A stretch of DNA of 64,000 nucleotides from Aequorivita capsosiphonis DSM 23843 (lineage in GTDB: Bacteria > Bacteroidota > Bacteroidia > Flavobacteriales > Flavobacteriaceae): contig NZ_AUBG01000002.1 in NCBI RefSeq assembly GCF_000429125.1, positions 124,001-188,000 on the forward strand, in the 5' to 3' direction. The notes below the pieces were generated by a model that saw only the letters and a program-made list of their open reading frames with translations, searched no databases and was not told the origin of the DNA. The position numbers and the translations under genes were made by a program. Positions 59,364 to 64,000 of this stretch are shown here, one piece after another (the stretch's first letter is position 1; the number at the start of each line of letters is the position of its first letter).

Positions 59364-62300
59364 CTACTGCACTACTTCCAACGTAGAATACCCCAAACTA
59401 CCTTTCTCCAATTTAATCTGCGTGGTAATGCGTTCTTTTAAAGCGCTTACGTGCGAGATTACACCAACGGATTTATCGCCTTCGTTTTGCATTTTTTCGA
59501 GGATGGTGATGGCTTGGTCTAAGGTTTCTGGGTCTAGGGTTCCAAAACCTTCGTCTATAAATAGGGATTCTATTTTTACGTTTCTGGCGGCAATGTCGGA
59601 CAAGGCAAAGGCCATTGCCAAACTAACTAAAAAGGTTTCCCCACCAGATAAAGTACGGACGGAACGGCGAGCGTTCCCCATATATTTATCGAAGATCTTT
59701 AGGGTGTCGCTTTTTTCGGCTTCTTGGGAAGTGGGAATATCCAGAAGATAGCGATCGCTAAATTCTGAAAGGCGTTTGTTAGCAAATCCAATAAGTTGTT
59801 CCAAAGTTAGATCCTGCACAAAGTTTGAGAATTTGTTTCCCGTAGCATCGCCAATTAAATCGTTCATTGATTTCCATAGGGCCAAATCTTTCTTTAAAAG
59901 GTTTAATTCGTCCACAACTTTTTGCTGGCGCTTCTTGTTGTTTTCATCGTCTTCCAAGCTTTGGGTGATTTTCCCGATGTTTACTGAAAGTACGTCCCAT
60001 TGCTTTTTAGATTCGTCAAAGAGAGAAGTTAAGGCTTCGATTGTAAGTTTTACGTCATCTTTTTCGGTTAATTCCTTTAAAACTTTTTGAAGAGAAGTTT
60101 CCTTTTCTGAAATCCGCGTTTTCCGTTCCTTAAGTTGGCCTTCTTGTTTTCTAATTTTACTAGCTCGCTCTTCCGAAATAATTGATTTCCGTAGCGCTTC
60201 AAGGTTTTCTAAGTCTTCTTTTAAAACAATACTTTCTAGCTCCGTTGCTTTCTTCGTTTTCTCTGAAGCAGTGACTTTGAGCTTTTCTGTAGTATCGTAT
60301 AATTGCTTAGTTATAGATGAAATATTTGCGACAGATTGGGTGATTTGAGTCGCTAAACTATTTGATTCCTTATTAATATCCTGTCCTCTATACAGTGAGC
60401 TGCGCTCTTGCTTTAACCTTGTATAATCTTTTTCGGAAGTTGCCCAATGTTTTAAACTCGCGTCCAGGTCTTTTAAAATAGAATCTGCTTGAAAAGCTTT
60501 TTTGGAGGCTTCCATTTTTTGAATCTGATGGGTTAAGTCAGATCTACGGGTTTTAAGAGTTTCTAAATCTTCCTTATAATCCCATTTTAGTTGATTGGCA
60601 AGTTTTGTGAGGGTTTCCGAATATTGGGTCTCCTCCTTTTTTAAGGTTTCAATAGCAGTTTCTAATGCAGTGATATCCTTTACTTGGAATTTATTCTTTT
60701 CATTTAAAGTGATTAGATGCTTGGTTTTTGTTTGAAGCGAATCCTTTTTTTCCTTTAATAACTCCTCTTTGATATCGAAATAAGGCTCTTCGGAAGCATA
60801 CGGATGATGTATGGAACCACAAAGCGGACAAGGTTGCTCGGGATCCAATTGCAAGCGATATTCGTCTAAGCTCTGATGTTTTCGTTGTTGCTCTAGGTTC
60901 TTCTCAAGATTTTCTACTTCCTTCTTTAATTCGGAAACATTTTTTTCTAAAGTCGCGATGGCCTTGGTGTCTGCGTCTAGGCTTTCCTTGGCAGTATTAA
61001 GTTTTTCTAAATGGGTTTTAAGATTGGTTTGAACTTTTAGTAACTGCTCTTTTTTAGTGAGTAATTCTCCTGCTTTTTCCTGTTTTTCGCGAATGAGTTC
61101 TAATTCGGTGTTTAACTCCTCCATCGTCTCCACTCCAGAATTGGTAATGCTTTCCTGCACTGATCTTGAAAAGGAACCAAATTGCGGTTTAAACTGTTCT
61201 GAGTTTTCTGCTTGATTGAGCGTATAGCCCAAAGACTTTATATTGCGAACATAACTATTCAACTGGGTTTGATGGAGATTGGCTTCCCCCTTTTTCTTTT
61301 CTTCCTCGGTTTGAAGTTTTGAAATTTTACTTCGGAAAGCTTCTAACTTGGCATTCGCATTTGCAATGTCTATTTTTTCTGCAAGCAGATCTGAAACTGT
61401 GTTTAGATATGTTTTTTGTTGCGTTTCAGCTTCCTCTTTTGATTTCCCAAGTTTCTCCAATCCATCATTCAGTTGGTTTACTTCTTTTACAACTGCGTCG
61501 TATTCCCTAAGATTAACAGCGTATTTGGAAAGCTTTTCGTGCTTTTCCAATTCAACTTTAAAAGGTTTAAATACTTCAACATCTTCCTTTAACCTTGCTT
61601 TTTCGGCTTCCAGTCCCTTTTGTTCTTCTTGCTTCTTTTGAAGATTTTGACGTGTCTTTATTTTTTCTGAAGCAAGATTATATGCTTTTTCTGTTTTTGG
61701 TTTTGATTCCGTTAATGTTTTTAGTTCGGCTTTCTTTTCCGTGATAACTTCTGAAGTCAATAATTCGATACCTTCCAGTTTGGCTTCAACTAAATCAATT
61801 TTCTTTTCAATTCCCTTAAATCGGAAATAAACTGCTCTTCCAATATCTCGATAGGATTTTGCACCCGTAATATCTTCCAACAACTTATTGCGTTCGTTGC
61901 GCGGAGCTTGTAGCAATTTGCTAAATTCTCCCTGCGATAAAACCATAGCTTTTACAAACTGCTCATAACTTAAACCAATAACTTCGTGGTTTTTATCGGG
62001 AGTTTTGGTGCCGGATTCTAAAATCTGACTCGTGGCAACTTCCACCAGTTCCTGTTTTCGGGCGTTTAGGTTATTATTCCTATTGCGCTCAATGGACCAA
62101 TGGCTGCGATAGTCTTTTCCGTTTACGCGGTATTCCACTTCGGCATAACAACTTTTCATATTGCGGGTCATAATCCCACCGTCATCTTCCAAAATTGAGT
62201 TGCTAACGGTTTTATCCACTCGAGCAATCCGGTTGTACAGCGCCAAAGTAATAACATCCAATAACGTAGATTTCCCAGAACCCGTAGGACCGGTAATGGC

Positions 62301-62399
62301 AAAAAGACCTGCTTCGGCCAAGATGCCGTCGCCAAAATCTACTTCGTGTTCGCCTTTTAGGGAATGTATATTTTCAAATCTTATTTTTAGAATTTTCAT
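59364..62399 (-). CDS. sbcC: DNA double-strand-break nuclease ATPase subunit SbcC
   Basis: 1011 residues, Rad50-type. Walker A GPTGSGKSTLLDVI near residue 38, long coiled coils on both sides of the zinc hook CPLCG near residue 520, signature RTLSGGETFLVSLAMA near 915 and Walker B LFIDEGFGTLDPETL near 950. With SbcD it opens hairpin and blocked DNA ends in recombination and replication. It lies 3 bp after sbcD, a tight operon. Its 3' end is duplicated downstream. Confidence 0.95.
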   Translation of the reverse strand: MKILKIRFENIHSLKGEHEVDFGDGILAEAGLFAITGPTGSGKSTLLDVITLALYNRIARVDKTVSNSILEDDGGIMTRNMKSCYAEVEYRVNGKDYRSHWSIERNRNNNLNARKQELVEVATSQILESGTKTPDKNHEVIGLSYEQFVKAMVLSQGEFSKLLQAPRNERNKLLEDITGAKSYRDIGRAVYFRFKGIEKKIDLVEAKLEGIELLTSEVITEKKAELKTLTESKPKTEKAYNLASEKIKTRQNLQKKQEEQKGLEAEKARLKEDVEVFKPFKVELEKHEKLSKYAVNLREYDAVVKEVNQLNDGLEKLGKSKEEAETQQKTYLNTVSDLLAEKIDIANANAKLEAFRSKISKLQTEEEKKKGEANLHQTQLNSYVRNIKSLGYTLNQAENSEQFKPQFGSFSRSVQESITNSGVETMEELNTELELIREKQEKAGELLTKKEQLLKVQTNLKTHLEKLNTAKESLDADTKAIATLEKNVSELKKEVENLEKNLEQQRKHQSLDEYRLQLDPEQPCPLCGSIHHPYASEEPYFDIKEELLKEKKDSLQTKTKHLITLNEKNKFQVKDITALETAIETLKKEETQYSETLTKLANQLKWDYKEDLETLKTRRSDLTHQIQKMEASKKAFQADSILKDLDASLKHWATSEKDYTRLKQERSSLYRGQDINKESNSLATQITQSVANISSITKQLYDTTEKLKVTASEKTKKATELESIVLKEDLENLEALRKSIISEERASKIRKQEGQLKERKTRISEKETSLQKVLKELTEKDDVKLTIEALTSLFDESKKQWDVLSVNIGKITQSLEDDENNKKRQQKVVDELNLLKKDLALWKSMNDLIGDATGNKFSNFVQDLTLEQLIGFANKRLSEFSDRYLLDIPTSQEAEKSDTLKIFDKYMGNARRSVRTLSGGETFLVSLAMAFALSDIAARNVKIESLFIDEGFGTLDPETLDQAITILEKMQNEGDKSVGVISHVSALKERITTQIKLEKGSLGYSTLEVVQ

Positions 62400-62402
62400 A
62401 AA

Positions 62403-63605
62403 CTATAGATTCAATTCTTGTAAAATTTCACGAAATGCGTTTTTTAATTCTTCTGTATTTTCCAGTCCGCTTTGCAACTCCAACTTTTTTTCAAACATCT
62501 GCATCGGGGTAACATCGGCTACATCTGTGCCAACAGCAAAAGCGTCACTGGCGCCACGAACTAAGTTTTTAAAAACCAGCCGTGACTTTACGATTGCGAT
62601 ATTTGCATTGGGTTGCGAATTGGTTAGCGCTTCAAAAGCTTGCCTTCTTTCCAAACTCTCGCTTTCTTCATTTACGATTATTTCGGCTAAGGAAATCAAC
62701 GTGGTTTCTTCGGAATAGGCGTTTAACTTCTCCTCCACTTCTTGTAAACTCCCTTCAAAAGTGACCAAGTTTCTGTGTTTTGGAATGGGGACGATTTCAA
62801 CATTAGTAATTTTATTATCAGATATTGTAATCACATTAATTTGCTTGCAATCCTCCTTTTCTGAAAAACTTAAAGAAACAGGAGATCCGCAATAATGGAT
62901 GTTTTGCTCGTGCGAAATAACTTGGGGTTTGTGGATATGTCCTAATGCCACATAATCTGGAACTTCCTCAAACATACTAGCCTCTACCCCTGCTTGATTC
63001 CCTATTTGAATATCTCTTTCACTTTCTGAAACCTCGCTTCCCTGCACATATAAATGTCCCATTAAAATAAAAACCTGATCAGGATGATATTCGTCATAAT
63101 ACTTATTTACTGTTGAAAAATACGTGCGAAGTCCAGATTTTATCTGTTCAATTTTAGTGGCATAACTTTCCCCAGCAACCGACTTCCGGATATCCCGATC
63201 TTTTAGGAATGGAATTGCTGCCACAACTAATTTTTCATTGTTTTTTTCAACTTCTACAAACATTTCTGCGATCATTTCGGTAGCGCCGCCAATAACGCTA
63301 ACGTCGAACGCTTTTAACAGTTCTGCTGGGGCATTTAATACCGCTGGCGAATCGTGGTTTCCGCCAGTCAGGATAATTTTACAATCTAGATTTATCAGTT
63401 TTTTTAATAAATCATAATATTGTTTATACGCAGCTTGAGAAGGGTTTGCTTGGTCAAAAATATCGCCTGAAACTAAAAGTACGTCGATGTTTTCAGCTTT
63501 TATATATTCGATCATCCACTCAAAAAACAGCTCAAGATCTGGGCTTAAATCGTATTTATGAAGTTGTTTCCCGATATGCCAATCGGAGGTGTGAAGAATT
63601 TTCAT
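62403..63605 (-). CDS. sbcD: DNA double-strand-break nuclease SbcD
   Basis: 400 residues, Mre11-type calcineurin-like phosphoesterase. Metal-site motifs: HTSDWHIGK at residues 5-13, SGDIFDQ near 46, GGNHDS near 80, and GHIHKP near 188-215. The C-terminal region contacts SbcC. It is first in the sbcDC operon, preceded by a -7 box (CAAAGATA on plus, 63630-63637). Confidence 0.95.
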   Translation of the reverse strand: MKILHTSDWHIGKQLHKYDLSPDLELFFEWMIEYIKAENIDVLLVSGDIFDQANPSQAAYKQYYDLLKKLINLDCKIILTGGNHDSPAVLNAPAELLKAFDVSVIGGATEMIAEMFVEVEKNNEKLVVAAIPFLKDRDIRKSVAGESYATKIEQIKSGLRTYFSTVNKYYDEYHPDQVFILMGHLYVQGSEVSESERDIQIGNQAGVEASMFEEVPDYVALGHIHKPQVISHEQNIHYCGSPVSLSFSEKEDCKQINVITISDNKITNVEIVPIPKHRNLVTFEGSLQEVEEKLNAYSEETTLISLAEIIVNEESESLERRQAFEALTNSQPNANIAIVKSRLVFKNLVRGASDAFAVGTDVADVTPMQMFEKKLELQSGLENTEELKNAFREILQELNL

Positions 63606-63629
63606 TGGATAGGTTTATTGTGAAAGATT

Positions 63630-63637
63630 CAAAGATA
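63630..63637 (-). promoter_or_regulatory. -7 promoter box of sbcDC
   Basis: CAAAGATA on plus (TATCTTTG coding), 25 bp upstream of the sbcD start, fits TAnnTTTG. Confidence 0.55.
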
Positions 63638-63698
63638 GGACTTTTTAAAAAGTAGTTTTTGCGGAATCCCGTAATATGTGGAATTGTTTGTTGTGAGA

Positions 63699-63735
63699 TG
63701 TCGGTTCTCGGTTGTGGGTTGTCGGTTCTCGGTTG
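63699..63735 (+). repeat. Tandem TGTCGGTTCTCGGTTG repeat
   Basis: Two identical 16-nt copies at 63699-63714 and 63720-63735 (21-nt period). They lie in the 348-bp gene-free stretch before the window-edge gene. Confidence 0.85.
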
Positions 63736-63861
63736 AGAGTAGTAAGAACGAGAGTAAATAAATCTAGGTTGGCACATATTAACCTCGTTTTTTCTTGAAT
63801 TCTCAGGGTATAATTTAAGTCAGACTAGGTTGTTGGCTAGCCCTGGAACACGAATAGATAT

Positions 63862-63896
63862 AAAAAAAGCCAAAACAGTTTTTAAGCTGTTCTGGC
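63862..63896 (-). terminator. Terminator of the window-edge gene
   Basis: GCCAaAACAG (63869-63878) with CTGTTcTGGC (63887-63896), one mismatch, and an A run at 63862-63868 that is a T run on the minus strand. Confidence 0.75.
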
Positions 63897-63953
63897 CCTG
63901 GGAGAGTTAAAAATAATAATTTCAATAACATCTATCTAATTGAAAAGGGGATT

Positions 63954-64000
63954 CTAGTTTAACCAATCTACTTTTCCAGTTTCTAAATTATAAACCGCAC
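63954..64000 (-). CDS. C-terminal codons of a gene, possibly carbonic anhydrase
   Basis: The only minus-strand frame that ends here reads AVYNLETGKVDWLN then TAG at 63954. The pattern 'G-A-x-Y-x-L/V-E-x-G-x-V' is typical of the last strand of beta carbonic anhydrases in this phylum, but 15 residues are too few for confidence. The rest lies to the right of the window. Confidence 0.35.
   Translation of the reverse strand, partial: AVYNLETGKVDWLN

Overview
The window reads as a chromosomal segment of a marine or cold-adapted Flavobacteriaceae member (phylum Bacteroidota), with Aequorivita-like protein flavour. The evidence is type IX secretion (T9SS type A) C-terminal domains, Bacteroidota -7 promoter boxes (TAnnTTTG), absence of Shine-Dalgarno sequences, low GC, a UVR-containing ClpC, and several dispersed intergenic repeats of the kind common in this family. 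The species call is inference. No rRNA, tRNA, CRISPR array, integrase or transposase was recognised.

Region 1 (1-33.7 kb) is mostly ordinary chromosome. It holds the 3' part of clpC, a frameshifted small gene, a T9SS cargo protein, hutH, a TlpA-like lipoprotein, the NAD(P)HX repair enzyme nnr, a giant FG-GAP/T9SS protein, a VanX-like dipeptidase, DUF2461 and YitT proteins, a J-domain/KTSC protein and a processive family-2 glycosyltransferase. It continues with a LysR/LysE divergent pair, a cold-shock protein behind two coupled DEAD-box helicases, two catalases flanking a small disordered ORF, an SRAP (YedK) peptidase, a cupin, a GAF histidine kinase, an alpha/beta hydrolase, an MsbA-type ABC exporter and HutD.

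Region 2 (33.9-58.7 kb) is an accessory island, almost entirely on the minus strand. It contains a secreted trypsin-like protease overlapping a membrane protein, a string of single lipoprotein or small membrane genes separated by a ~100-210 bp dispersed repeat, a type I restriction-modification locus (hsdM, hsdS, an AlbA/Schlafen-type ATP-binding protein, hsdR), and then a three-gene toxin-antitoxin-chaperone (TAC) operon: RelE/HigB-like toxin, XRE antitoxin and SecB-like chaperone. After hsdM come more lipoprotein cassettes, an lgt plus POT-family transporter pair, and a CrtA-like monooxygenase paired with an unknown gene.

Region 3 (58.9-64 kb) returns to core genes: sbcC and sbcD (Mre11-Rad50-type nuclease), and the last codons of a gene that may be a carbonic anhydrase at the right edge.

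The most unusual structural signal is repeated three times. An intact gene is followed by unrelated DNA and then by a diverged second copy of its own last ~28-45 codons in the same orientation: a conserved gene at 8.0-8.4 kb, hsdR, and sbcC. This looks like one-end-anchored recombination adding DNA behind gene 3' ends. The TAC module sits inside one of these footprints. A second signal is that three single-gene units in the island carry gene-specific inverted repeats abutting their start and stop codons, next to copies of the dispersed repeat, a gene-cassette-like organisation without a visible recombinase.
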